Positions 27,273 through 35,520 of a stretch of 42,299 nt of DNA are shown in pieces. Made by a program: the position numbers and the translations under genes. The stretch is from the NCBI GenBank assembly GCA_026954015.1, contig JAIXLP010000008.1:1-42299 (forward strand), read 5' to 3'. The notes beneath the pieces were generated by a model, which saw only the letters and a program-made list of their open reading frames with translations, was not told the origin of the DNA and ran no database searches. Every line of letters begins with the position of its first letter. The stretch's first letter is position 1. This DNA is from Burkholderiales bacterium (lineage in GTDB: Bacteria; Pseudomonadota; Gammaproteobacteria; Burkholderiales; Burkholderiaceae_C).

Positions 27273-27288
27273 GCCGGAGGAACCGTTC

Positions 27289-27801
27289 ATGGCTGCCGTT
27301 GCTGAACGCTCGACGTTCGATCTCAAGGACTTCCTCAAGAGCTTCATGCTCTGGGAAATCGCCAAGGGCATGGTGCTCACCGGGCGCTATGCGTTCCGGC
27401 GCAAGATCACGCTCGAATACCCCGAGGAACACACGCCGTTGTCGCCGCGTTTTCGCGGGCTGCATGCGCTGCGCCGCTACGACAACGGCGAGGAGCGCTG
27501 CATCGCCTGCAAACTGTGCGAGGCGATCTGCCCTGCGATGGCGATCACGATCGAATCCACGCAGCGCGAGGACGGCACGCGCCGCACGACGCGCTACGAC
27601 ATTGACCTGACCAAGTGCATCTTCTGCGGCTTCTGCGAAGAGAGTTGCCCGACTGACTCCATCGTCGAGACCCACATCTTCGAGTACCACGGCGAGAAGC
27701 GTGGAGACCTGTACTTCACCAAGGAGATGCTGCTGGCCGTGGGCGACCGTTACGAGCCCGAAATTGCCGCGGCACGCGCGGCCGACGCCAAGTACCGTTG
27801 A
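27289..27801 (+). CDS. nuoI: NADH-quinone oxidoreductase subunit I
   Basis: A 170-residue ferredoxin-like subunit with two 4Fe-4S sites, [12 protein letters not shown] and [12 protein letters not shown], that pass electrons (N6a, N6b) towards N2 in NuoB. An amphipathic N-terminal helix ([20 protein letters not shown]) lies along the membrane. A strong GGAGGAA ribosome site precedes the ATG at 27289. Confidence 0.98.
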   Translation: MAAVAERSTFDLKDFLKSFMLWEIAKGMVLTGRYAFRRKITLEYPEEHTPLSPRFRGLHALRRYDNGEERCIACKLCEAICPAMAITIESTQREDGTRRTTRYDIDLTKCIFCGFCEESCPTDSIVETHIFEYHGEKRGDLYFTKEMLLAVGDRYEPEIAAARAADAKYR

Positions 27802-27847
27802 ACGGCGCAGCGCCCGCCTCGCCCGACACCTTCAAAAGATCCGATTC

Positions 27848-28516
27848 ATGGACGCTCAAGCCGGTTTTTTCTATCTCTTCTCCGCGGTGCTGCTGTACGC
27901 GGCGTTTCGCGTCATCACCGCGCGCAACCCGGTACATGCGGTGCTGCACCTGATCCTGGCGTTCTCGCAGGCTGCGGGCATCTGGCTGCTGCTGAGGGCG
28001 GAGTTCCTCGCGATCGTGCTCGTGCTGGTGTACGTCGGCGCGGTGATGGTGCTGTTCGTGTTCGTGGTGATGATGCTCGACATCCGCATGGACACGCTGC
28101 GCGGCAGCCTGTGGCGGCACTTCCCGCTGGCGGCGTTCGTCGGTGGCCTGGTGGCGTTCGAGATGGGCGCGGTCCTGATGACGGGCTTTCGCGGTGTCGA
28201 TGAGCCCAAGGCCATGGGCGTCGCACTCGATGCGGCGGGGCAGGCGGTGGCGTATTCGAATACCCGGGAGCTGGGCAAGCTCATGTACAGCCAGTACCTC
28301 TACCCGATCGAGATCGCCGCGGTGATCTTGCTGGTTGCGATGATCGCCGCGATCGCACTGACGCTGCGCCACCGCAAGGACACGCGCGCGATTGACGCGG
28401 GCGTGGCGGTGCGTGTGCGGCCGCAGGACCGACTGGTGATGGTGAAGATGGCCGCGACGCAGCAAGCCGCGCCGGTCGAGGAGGCGGCGCCGACCGCCGA
28501 GGAGAAGCAAGCATGA
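27848..28516 (+). CDS. nuoJ: NADH-quinone oxidoreductase subunit J
   Basis: A 222-residue membrane subunit with five helices. It contains [20 protein letters not shown] and the distorted-helix segment [20 protein letters not shown] followed by VMMLD, typical of NuoJ. The C-terminal 50 residues are a hydrophilic tail. I use the ATG at 27848 ([14 protein letters not shown]); the frame is open further upstream inside nuoI. The stop overlaps the nuoK ATG (ATGA). Confidence 0.97.
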   Translation: MDAQAGFFYLFSAVLLYAAFRVITARNPVHAVLHLILAFSQAAGIWLLLRAEFLAIVLVLVYVGAVMVLFVFVVMMLDIRMDTLRGSLWRHFPLAAFVGGLVAFEMGAVLMTGFRGVDEPKAMGVALDAAGQAVAYSNTRELGKLMYSQYLYPIEIAAVILLVAMIAAIALTLRHRKDTRAIDAGVAVRVRPQDRLVMVKMAATQQAAPVEEAAPTAEEKQA

Positions 28517-28821
28517 GCCTGACGCTGGGCCACTACCTGACATTGGCGGCGCTGCTTTTCGCCATTTCCGTCATCGGCATCTTCCTCAACCGCAAGAACC
28601 TCATCGTGCTGCTGATGGCGATCGAGATGATGCTGCTGTCGGTGAACATCAACTTCGTCGCCTTCTCGCACTATCTCGGCGACATGCACGGGCAGATCTT
28701 CGTGTTCTTCATCCTGACCGTGGCGGCCTCTGAAGCGGCCATCGGACTGGCGATCCTGGTGCTGTTGTTCCGCAACAAGAACAGCATCGACGCGCAGGAC
28801 ATCAACACCCTCAAGGGTTGA
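28513..28821 (+). CDS. nuoK: NADH-quinone oxidoreductase subunit K
   Basis: A 102-residue, three-helix membrane subunit. The two conserved membrane glutamates are visible in [19 protein letters not shown] and [17 protein letters not shown], part of the proton path. It starts on the ATG overlapping the nuoJ stop. Confidence 0.98.
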   Translation: MSLTLGHYLTLAALLFAISVIGIFLNRKNLIVLLMAIEMMLLSVNINFVAFSHYLGDMHGQIFVFFILTVAASEAAIGLAILVLLFRNKNSIDAQDINTLKG

Positions 28822-28852
28822 TCCGCCACCACGTACAGCAAGGCTTTTGGTC

Positions 28853-30862
28853 ATGAGTTCAACCCTATCCGCTTCGACGCTGCTCATCGTTCCGCTGGCG
28901 CCTCTGGCTGGAGCGCTGCTGGCGGGCATCTTTGGCACGGCGCTGGGTGGCAATCGCTTCGGTCGCAGCGTCTCGCACACGCTCACGATCCTGGGCGTGT
29001 TTATCGCGTTCGTGGTGTCGGCAATGACGCTCGCGGCGGTCGTCAACGACGGCGCCCATTTCGACGAGACGATCTACACGTGGATGACGGTCGGGTCGTT
29101 CCAGATGAACGTGGGCTTCCTGATCGACCCGCTCACCGCGCTGATGATGTCGGTCGTCACCTTCGTCTCGCTCATGGTGCACATCTACACCATAGGCTAC
29201 ATGGCGGATGACGATGGCTACAACCGCTTCTTCGCCTACATCTCGCTGTTCACGTTCTCGATGCTCATGCTGGTCATGAGCAACAACTTCCTGCAGCTCT
29301 TCTTCGGCTGGGAAGCGGTGGGCCTGGTGTCCTACCTGCTGATCGGCTTCTGGTTCAAGCGTCCGACGGCGATCTTCGCGAACCTCAAGGCCTTCATGGT
29401 CAACCGCGTGGGCGACTTCGGGTTCATCCTCGGCATCGGCCTCGTCTGGGCGTTCACCGGCACGGTGCACTACAAGGAAGTGTTTGCGCAGGCGCCGCAG
29501 CTCGCGACCATGCTGTTTCCGGGCACCGGGTGGATGTTGCTCACGGTGACCTGCATCTGCCTTTTCGTCGGCGCCATGGGCAAGTCGGCGCAGTTTCCGC
29601 TGCACATCTGGCTGCCCGATTCGATGGAAGGCCCCACGCCCATCTCCGCGCTGATCCACGCGGCCACGATGGTGACCGCCGGCATCTTCATGGTCGCGCG
29701 CATGTCGCCGCTGTTCGAGCTGTCGGACACCGCGCTGAGCTTCGTGATGGTCATCGGTGCGATCACGGCGCTGTTCATGGGGCTCGTCGGCATCGTGCAG
29801 AACGACATCAAGCGCGTGGTGGCGTATTCCACGCTCTCGCAGCTCGGCTACATGACGGTGGCGCTCGGCGTGTCGGCGTATTCCGCGGGGATCTTTCACC
29901 TCATGACCCACGCCTTCTTCAAGGCCCTGCTGTTCCTGGGCTCGGGCTCGGTGATCATCGCGATGCACCATAACCAGGACATGCGCTGGATGGGCGGCCT
30001 GCGCAAGTACATGCCGATCACCTGGATCACGTTCCTGGCGGGCACGCTGGCGCTGGTGGCGACGCCGTTCTTCTCGGGTTTCTACTCCAAGGACAGCATC
30101 ATCGAGGCGACCGCCGAGAGCGTGCTGCCAGGCTCCGGGTTCGCCCATTTCGCGGTGGTCGCGGGCGTGTTCGTGACGGCGCTCTATTCGTTTCGCGCGT
30201 ATTTCATGGTGTTCCACGGGCCTGAGCGTTACGACCAGGACCCGCACGCACACCATGGGCATGACGACCACGGTCACGGCGGCAAGCCGCATGAGACGCC
30301 CTGGGTCGTGACGGTACCGCTGATCCTGCTGGCGATCCCCTCGGTGGTGATCGGCTACCCCTACGTCGAGCCCATGCTCTACGGCAATTTCTTCGGCGAT
30401 TCGATCCAGGTGCTTGCGGCGCACCCGACGATGGTCGAACTCAAGGCGAGCTTCCACGGCCCGCTGGCGATGGGCCTGCACGCGGTGCAGACACTGCCGT
30501 TCTGGCTGGCGGTGTTCGGCTTCGTCGTGGCGTACTACTGTTACATGGTGAATACCGCCATGCCCGCGAAGGCGGCGAAGGCGTTCAAGCCGCTCTACGA
30601 CATCCTCGTCAACAAGTTCTACATGGACTGGATCAACGAGAACGTCATCATGCGCGGCGCACGCCTGCTCGGCACCGGCCTGTGGAAGGGGGCGGACCAG
30701 ACCATGATCGATGGTGCGGTGGTCAACGGCTCATGGCGCGGCATCGGCTGGTTTGCCGGCATCGCCCGTTGGGTGCAGTCGGGCTACCTGTTCCATTACG
30801 CGCTCGTGATGATTCTGGGCGTGCTGGTGCTCATGACGTATTTCGTCTGGCTCAACAAGTAG
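28853..30862 (+). CDS. nuoL: NADH-quinone oxidoreductase subunit L
   Basis: A 669-residue antiporter-like proton-pumping subunit at the distal end of the membrane arm. Core motifs: FFGWEAVGLVSYLLIGFW with the key glutamate, GKSAQFPLHIWLPDSMEGPT, VSALIHAATMV-like ISALIHAATMVTAGIFMVAR, and KRVVAYSTLSQLGYM. A histidine-rich loop (HAHHGHDDHGHGG) lies near residue 465. The chain ends in the long lateral-helix region. I use the ATG at 28853; an in-frame TTG at 28847 is less likely. Confidence 0.97.
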   Translation: MSSTLSASTLLIVPLAPLAGALLAGIFGTALGGNRFGRSVSHTLTILGVFIAFVVSAMTLAAVVNDGAHFDETIYTWMTVGSFQMNVGFLIDPLTALMMSVVTFVSLMVHIYTIGYMADDDGYNRFFAYISLFTFSMLMLVMSNNFLQLFFGWEAVGLVSYLLIGFWFKRPTAIFANLKAFMVNRVGDFGFILGIGLVWAFTGTVHYKEVFAQAPQLATMLFPGTGWMLLTVTCICLFVGAMGKSAQFPLHIWLPDSMEGPTPISALIHAATMVTAGIFMVARMSPLFELSDTALSFVMVIGAITALFMGLVGIVQNDIKRVVAYSTLSQLGYMTVALGVSAYSAGIFHLMTHAFFKALLFLGSGSVIIAMHHNQDMRWMGGLRKYMPITWITFLAGTLALVATPFFSGFYSKDSIIEATAESVLPGSGFAHFAVVAGVFVTALYSFRAYFMVFHGPERYDQDPHAHHGHDDHGHGGKPHETPWVVTVPLILLAIPSVVIGYPYVEPMLYGNFFGDSIQVLAAHPTMVELKASFHGPLAMGLHAVQTLPFWLAVFGFVVAYYCYMVNTAMPAKAAKAFKPLYDILVNKFYMDWINENVIMRGARLLGTGLWKGADQTMIDGAVVNGSWRGIGWFAGIARWVQSGYLFHYALVMILGVLVLMTYFVWLNK

Positions 30863-30875
30863 GAGAAGAATAAAA

Positions 30876-32348
30876 ATGGCTTGGTTGAGTCTCGCCATCT
30901 GGGTGCCGATCGCGTTCGGATGTTTCCTGCTGTTTTTTTCGCGCGAAGGGCACGAGAACTTCGTGCGCTGGGTGGCGTTGCTGGGCGCGGTGCTGGGGCT
31001 GCTCGTCACCGTGCCGCTGTACCTGGGGTTCCAGACCGGCACTGCGCAGATGCAGTTCGTCGAGAACGTGCCGTGGATCAGCCACTTCCAGATGAACTAC
31101 CACCTCGGGCTCGACGGCCTGTCGTTCTGGTTCGTGCCGCTCACGGCGTTCATCACGCTGATCGTTGTGATCGCCTCGTGGGAGAACATCACCGAGCGCA
31201 TCAACCAGTACATGGCGGCGTTCCTGATCCTTTCGGGCCTGATGATCGGCGTGTTCTGCGCGCTCGACGGCATGTTGTTTTACGTGTTCTTCGAGGCCAC
31301 CTTGATTCCGATGTACCTCATCATCGGCGTGTGGGGCGGGCCGCGCAAGATTTACGCGGCGTTCAAGTTTTTCCTCTACACGCTGCTGGGCTCGCTGCTG
31401 ATGCTGATCACGGTGATCTACCTGTACAGCCGCTCGGGCGGGAGCTTCGACATCCTCACCTGGCACGATCTGGCGATACCTGCGACCGCGCAGACGCTGC
31501 TGTTCTTCGGCTTCCTCGCCGCGTTCGCGGTGAAGGTGCCTATGTGGCCCATCCACACCTGGCTGCCCGACGTGCACGTCGAGGCGCCCACGGGCGGCTC
31601 GATCATCCTGGCCGCCATCATGCTCAAGCTGGGCGCCTACGGTTTCCTGCGCTTCCTGCTGCCCATCGTGCCCGATGCCGCGCATGAGTGGGCACCATTC
31701 ATCATCACGCTGTCGCTGATTGCGGTGATCTACATCGGCTTCGTGGCCATCGTGCAGAAGGACATGAAGAAGCTCGTGGCGTACTCGTCGGTGGCGCACA
31801 TGGGCTTCGTCACCTTGGGCTTTTTCATCTTCAACGATCTGGGCCTGTCCGGCGGCATCGTGCAGATGATTGCGCACGGCTTTGTCTCGGGCGCGATGTT
31901 CCTGTGCATCGGTGTGCTCTACGACCGCGTGCACTCGCGCGAGATCGCGGCGTATGGCGGTGTGATCAATGCCATGCCCAAGTTCGGCGCGTTCGCCATG
32001 CTGTTCTTCATGGCCAATTGCGGCCTGCCGGGCACGGCCGGGTTCGTCGGCGAATGGATGGTGATCCTCGCCTCGGTCAAGTACAACTTCTGGGTAGGGT
32101 TCTGCGCGGCCTGGGCGGTGATCCTCGGCGCGGCATATTCGCTGTGGATGTTCAAGCGCGTGTACTTTGGCGACATCGCCAACGACCACGTCCAGGCCAT
32201 GCCCGACATCGGCAAGCGCGAGTACCTCGTGCTCGGGTTCCTGGCGATTGCGGTGCTGTTCATGGGCGTCTATCCCAAGCCCTTCACCGATGTGATGGAC
32301 GCGTCGGTGGCGCACCTGCTGCAGCAGTTGGCGACCTCCAAACTCTGA
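30876..32348 (+). CDS. nuoM: NADH-quinone oxidoreductase subunit M
   Basis: A 490-residue antiporter-like subunit. Motifs: LGLDGLSFWFVPLTAFITL, FYVFFEATLIPMYLIIGVWG with the conserved glutamate, KVPMWPIHTWLPDVHVEAPT, and KKLVAYSSVAHMGFV. About 14 membrane helices. AGGAG lies about 12 bases before the ATG at 30876, separated by an A/T-rich spacer. nuoN starts 24 bases after the stop. Confidence 0.97.
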   Translation: MAWLSLAIWVPIAFGCFLLFFSREGHENFVRWVALLGAVLGLLVTVPLYLGFQTGTAQMQFVENVPWISHFQMNYHLGLDGLSFWFVPLTAFITLIVVIASWENITERINQYMAAFLILSGLMIGVFCALDGMLFYVFFEATLIPMYLIIGVWGGPRKIYAAFKFFLYTLLGSLLMLITVIYLYSRSGGSFDILTWHDLAIPATAQTLLFFGFLAAFAVKVPMWPIHTWLPDVHVEAPTGGSIILAAIMLKLGAYGFLRFLLPIVPDAAHEWAPFIITLSLIAVIYIGFVAIVQKDMKKLVAYSSVAHMGFVTLGFFIFNDLGLSGGIVQMIAHGFVSGAMFLCIGVLYDRVHSREIAAYGGVINAMPKFGAFAMLFFMANCGLPGTAGFVGEWMVILASVKYNFWVGFCAAWAVILGAAYSLWMFKRVYFGDIANDHVQAMPDIGKREYLVLGFLAIAVLFMGVYPKPFTDVMDASVAHLLQQLATSKL

Positions 32349-32372
32349 TCGGCACCCGCAGAAAGAAACGAG

Positions 32373-33866
32373 ATGATAGACAACCTCAGCTGGCTCGCGG
32401 TGTATTCGGAGATCGTGCTGCTCGTCATGGGCTGCGTGATCGCGCTCGTCGATCTGGGCGTGTCGAGCCGCAACCGCAACGTCACCCACTTCCTCACGCT
32501 GCTGACCATGGGCGTCGTGGCCGGGCTGGAGGCGATGTATGCCTCCAGCGGCAACACCTTCTACGGCTGGGGCAACATGGTGGTGTCCGACAGCATGGGC
32601 AGCTGGCTCAAATGCTTTGCCGCCGTGACCATGATGGTCTGCCTCGTGTACGGTCGGCCGTACGCGGGGGATCGCGACATGCTGCGCGGCGGCGAACTGT
32701 TCACGCTCTCCACCTTCATGCTGCTGGGCATCTTCGTGATGGTCTCGGCCAACAACTTCCTCGTGATCTACCTCGGGCTGGAGCTGCTCACGCTCTCGAG
32801 CTACGCGCTGGTGGCGTTGCGTCGCGATCACGCCACCGCTACCGAGGCGGCGATGAAGTATTTCGTGCTCGGCGCGATGGCCAGCGGCTTCCTGCTCTAC
32901 GGCCTGTCGATGATCTATGGCGCCACGGGCACGCTCGACATCGGGGAAGTCTTCAAGGCGATCAACGCTGGGCAAGTGCGCCACCAGGTGCTGGTGTTCG
33001 GCGTGGTGTTCATCGTCTCGGGGCTGGCATTCAAGCTCGTGGCAGTGCCGTTTCACATGTGGACGCCGGACGTGTACCAGGGCGCGCCCACGGTGATCGC
33101 TCTCATCGTGAGCAGCGCGCCCAAGCTCGCGGCGTTTGGCATCGCGATGCGCCTGCTGGTGGATGCGCTGCTGCCACTCGCCATCGACTGGCAGCAGATG
33201 CTGGCGGTACTTGCGATCGCTTCGCTGTTCGTCGGCAACGTGATCGGCACGATGCAGTCCAACATCAAGCGCATGCTCGCGTACTCGGCGATCTCGCACA
33301 TGGGTTTCATGTTCCTCGGGCTGATGTCGGGCGTGGTCGATGGCGCGGTCGATTCGGTGATGGCCGAACGCGCGTACAGCTCGGCCATGTTCTACGTCGT
33401 CACCTACGTGCTCACGGTGGTGCCGGCGTTTGGTGTCGTGCTGTTGCTTGCGCGCGAAGGTTTCGAGAGCGAGGAGATCGCCGATTTCGCGGGCCTGAAC
33501 CGCCGCAGCCCGCTCTATGCCGGCGTGATGTGCGTGTGCATGTTCTCGCTCGCGGGCATACCCCCCCTCGTCGGTTTCTACGCGAAGCTGGCCGTGCTCG
33601 AGGCGCTCGTGTCCAGCGGCAGCACGCTGCATGTGGCGCTGGCGGTGTATGCGGTGGTGATGTCGGTGATCGGCGCGTTCTACTACCTGCGGGTCATCAA
33701 GGTCATGTACTTCGACAAGCCGCTCACCGCGACGACCGTCTCGGCCCCCGCCGATGTGCGCATGGTGCTGACCGTCAATGGTGCGCTGGTGCTGTTGGTC
33801 GGGCTGCTTCCGGGGGGGCTCATGGCCTTGTGTGCCGACGCGATCGTGCGCACACTGGCGTCATGA
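32373..33866 (+). CDS. nuoN: NADH-quinone oxidoreductase subunit N
   Basis: A 497-residue antiporter-like subunit, last of the fourteen. Motifs: FLVIYLGLELLTLSSYALVA with the conserved glutamate, KYFVLGAMASGFLLYGLSMI, FKLVAVPFHMWTPDVYQGAP, KRMLAYSAISHMGFMFLGLM, and AGIPPLVGFYAKLAVLEALV. The ATG at 32373 follows AGAAAGAAACGAG. The stop overlaps the ATG of a 25-codon ORF (33863). Confidence 0.97.
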   Translation: MIDNLSWLAVYSEIVLLVMGCVIALVDLGVSSRNRNVTHFLTLLTMGVVAGLEAMYASSGNTFYGWGNMVVSDSMGSWLKCFAAVTMMVCLVYGRPYAGDRDMLRGGELFTLSTFMLLGIFVMVSANNFLVIYLGLELLTLSSYALVALRRDHATATEAAMKYFVLGAMASGFLLYGLSMIYGATGTLDIGEVFKAINAGQVRHQVLVFGVVFIVSGLAFKLVAVPFHMWTPDVYQGAPTVIALIVSSAPKLAAFGIAMRLLVDALLPLAIDWQQMLAVLAIASLFVGNVIGTMQSNIKRMLAYSAISHMGFMFLGLMSGVVDGAVDSVMAERAYSSAMFYVVTYVLTVVPAFGVVLLLAREGFESEEIADFAGLNRRSPLYAGVMCVCMFSLAGIPPLVGFYAKLAVLEALVSSGSTLHVALAVYAVVMSVIGAFYYLRVIKVMYFDKPLTATTVSAPADVRMVLTVNGALVLLVGLLPGGLMALCADAIVRTLAS

Positions 33867-33940
33867 CCACGACACCCCACGGATTAGCTGCTCAAGAACG
33901 GATCGCGGCGGCCGCGCCCCTTGGGGAGGTGTGGTCGTGA
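33863..33940 (+). CDS. Overlap-coupled 25-codon mini-ORF between nuoN and the DUF1178 gene
   Basis: Begins on the ATG overlapping the nuoN stop (ATGA) and ends on the TGA overlapping the GTG start of the DUF1178 gene (GTGA). It would encode MTTTPHGLAAQERIAAAAPL followed by GEVWS. Its last codons contain the GGGGAGG ribosome site of the next gene. It is unlike any family I know. It may be a coupling peptide, a remnant left by deletion of a gene that usually stands here in related bacteria, or chance. Part of it (CTCAAGAACGGA) matches the right end of repeat copy C and its flank. Confidence 0.3.
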   Translation: MTTTPHGLAAQERIAAAAPLGEVWS

Positions 33941-34428
33941 AGGTTCTTGACCTGCTGTGCTCCGAAAGCCATGCCTTTGAAGGCTGGTTCGGCTCGGAGG
34001 ACGAATTCCAGTCGCAGCAGGCGCGCGGGCTGGTGCAGTGCCCCCTGTGCGGCAGCGCCCAGGTGCGCAAGCTCGTCAGCGCGCCACGCCTGAGTCTGTC
34101 GCGGGCTCGGGAGGACGCACGGCAGGAGGAGCGCGCAGCGCACCCCGAGCCGACCCGCAAGGCAGACGTTGCATCGACCGTCGGCGTACCGGAACCCGTG
34201 CGCGCGCTGCATGCCGCATGGCTGCAATGGGCGCGCCAGGTCGTCGCGCATACCGAGGATGTCGGGGGGCGCTTTGCGGCGGAAGCCCGACGCATGCATT
34301 ACGGCGAGGCCCCGGAGCGCGGCATACGCGGACAGAGCTCGCCCGACGAGGTGGCGCAGTTGCTGGAAGAGGGCATCGAGGTCGTTCCGCTTCTGCTCCC
34401 CGACGCTGCCAAGAACCCACTGCAGTGA
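33937..34428 (+). CDS. DUF1178 family protein
   Basis: A 163-residue cytosolic protein of the DUF1178 family, function unknown. The N-terminus has the family pattern VKVLDLLCSESHAFEGWFGS, followed by QQARGLVQCPLCGSAQVRKL, with cysteines C8, C35 and C38 and H12 that could bind a metal. A variable charged middle is followed by the conserved RRMHYGEAPERGIRGQSSPD and EEGIEVVPLL. GTG at 33937 is chosen because GGGGAGG lies 7 bases before it and because it directly precedes KVLDLLC. Members often sit downstream of nuoN in betaproteobacteria. Confidence 0.88.
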   Translation: MKVLDLLCSESHAFEGWFGSEDEFQSQQARGLVQCPLCGSAQVRKLVSAPRLSLSRAREDARQEERAAHPEPTRKADVASTVGVPEPVRALHAAWLQWARQVVAHTEDVGGRFAAEARRMHYGEAPERGIRGQSSPDEVAQLLEEGIEVVPLLLPDAAKNPLQ

Positions 34429-34439
34429 CGGTGCGCCGG

Positions 34440-34456
34440 TGCGCCGGGGCGGCGCA
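34440..34456 (+). terminator. Possible terminator after the DUF1178 gene
   Basis: TGCGCCG-ggg-CGGCGCA is a perfect 7-base-pair hairpin 11 bases after the stop codon, followed by TATGTTCTTTTCTG. An extra upstream TGCGCCG could pair alternatively. The tail is only loosely T-rich. It would end the nuo operon. Confidence 0.5.
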
Positions 34457-34494
34457 TATGTTCTTTTCTGATTAGCTCAAAGAAAACTGTTCGT

Positions 34495-34522
34495 TTGAGA
34501 TTGAAGCTGCGCTGCGCACAAT
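34495..34522 (+). promoter_or_regulatory. Candidate promoter of the Sbp-like gene
   Basis: TTGAGA (34495-34500) and CACAAT (34517-34522) are separated by 16 bases; start site near 34529. The surroundings (34457-34540) are AT-richer than average for the window. Confidence 0.4.
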
Positions 34523-34553
34523 CTGCCGCATCGTTTTTGATGTGGTGGATGAC

Positions 34554-35519
34554 ATGGCTCAGGTAGTGTGGTTGCAGTCTCTTGTCGCGGCGGCAGCCTT
34601 GACGCTGGGGGCGCTCGCGCAGGCGCAGGCAGTGGGCTCACTCAACGGTTCGGCCTCCTTGGCGCGCGCCTTTTACGAGGATACGGGTGTTGCGTTCGCG
34701 CAGCACCACCCGCGTGCGGGCAGCGTGGTGGCATTCAATTCCACGACCGACGTGCAGGCCCTGGCCGATCTGGGCGTGGTGGCCGCGGACTGGGCGCAGC
34801 AGTTTCCCGAGGGCGCTGCGCCGACCACATCCACCGTGCTCTTCGTCGTGCGCGCGGGCAACCCGAAGAATGTGCATGACTGGCGCGATCTGGTGCGTGA
34901 CGGCGTGCACGTGGTGCTTGCCAACCCGAAGACGTGCAACAACGGACGTTACGCCTACCTCGGTGCCTGGGGCAGCGTGCGCGAGGCGGGGGGTACCGAC
35001 GCCAGCGCGGCGCAGTTCGTGGGCGACCTTTACCACCATGCGGCGCTGGTGGCGGCCAGCGAGCGCGAGGCGGTGGCGGCGTTCGCGCAGCGTGGCGAGG
35101 GTGACGTGCTGGTAGCGTTCGAATCCGATGCGGTGGCGCTGCAGCAGTCGCTGGGCGATGGGGAGGTGGCGCTGGTGTACCCCAAGGCCAGCGTCGTGGC
35201 GGAAAACCCGGTGGCGCTGGTGCAGCGCGGCGCACCGCAGGAGCAGCTTGACCAGGCCCGCGCCTACCTGGGCTACCTGTACTCGGACGAAGCGCAGGAA
35301 ATTGCCGCGCAGCACGCGATCCGCCCGCGCTCGCCGGTCGTGCTCGCGCGTCACGCTGACCGGTTCGGGGCGCTGCAACTGTTCCCGGTCTCGAAGTACT
35401 TCGGCAGCCTGCAGCTTGCGCGGAAGGTGCATTTCAGCGACGGTGGGCTGTTTGACCAGCTCTACCGGGAAGACCCGACACGGCTCACGGCGGCAACGCA
35501 CGGCCGCGCGCCGCTGTAA
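34554..35519 (+). CDS. Divergent periplasmic sulfate-binding-protein-like (Sbp/CysP family) protein
   Basis: A 321-residue periplasmic binding protein. Signal peptide 1-26 (LVAAAALTLGALAQAQA). The Sbp fold is evident: TTSTVLFVVRAGNPKNVHDW (91-110), ANPKT, YAYLGAWG, AFAQRGEGDVLVAFESDA (176-193), YLGYLYSDEAQEIAAQHAIR, and KVHFSDGGLFDQLY. Yet the sulfate contacts seem gone. The early YDPTRE-type segment reads SASLAR, the SHGGSGKQ loop and the ADVVTLALAYD strand are missing, the SGGAR loop is CNNGR (128-132), and the AWENEA tryptophan is phenylalanine (F189). There are no frameshifts and composition matches the genome. No cys transport genes are adjacent. The start is the ATG at 34554; GTG codons at 34542 and 34545 are alternatives. 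Confidence 0.8.
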   Translation: MAQVVWLQSLVAAAALTLGALAQAQAVGSLNGSASLARAFYEDTGVAFAQHHPRAGSVVAFNSTTDVQALADLGVVAADWAQQFPEGAAPTTSTVLFVVRAGNPKNVHDWRDLVRDGVHVVLANPKTCNNGRYAYLGAWGSVREAGGTDASAAQFVGDLYHHAALVAASEREAVAAFAQRGEGDVLVAFESDAVALQQSLGDGEVALVYPKASVVAENPVALVQRGAPQEQLDQARAYLGYLYSDEAQEIAAQHAIRPRSPVVLARHADRFGALQLFPVSKYFGSLQLARKVHFSDGGLFDQLYREDPTRLTAATHGRAPL

Positions 35520-35520
35520 C

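Noticed and set aside
30240-30300. Histidine-rich stretch in nuoL as a possible inserted metal-binding module
   Set aside because: It is a short loop of NuoL between helices, in frame, and similar His-rich loops occur in NuoL of related bacteria.
30852-33632. A 926-codon minus-strand frame opposite nuoM and nuoN, and a 750-codon plus-strand frame at 31688-33940
   Set aside because: Both are out-of-phase readings of intact nuoM/nuoN with low-complexity composition; their translations resemble no protein. Only the last 25 codons (33863-33940) of the plus-strand frame were kept as a separate mini-ORF.
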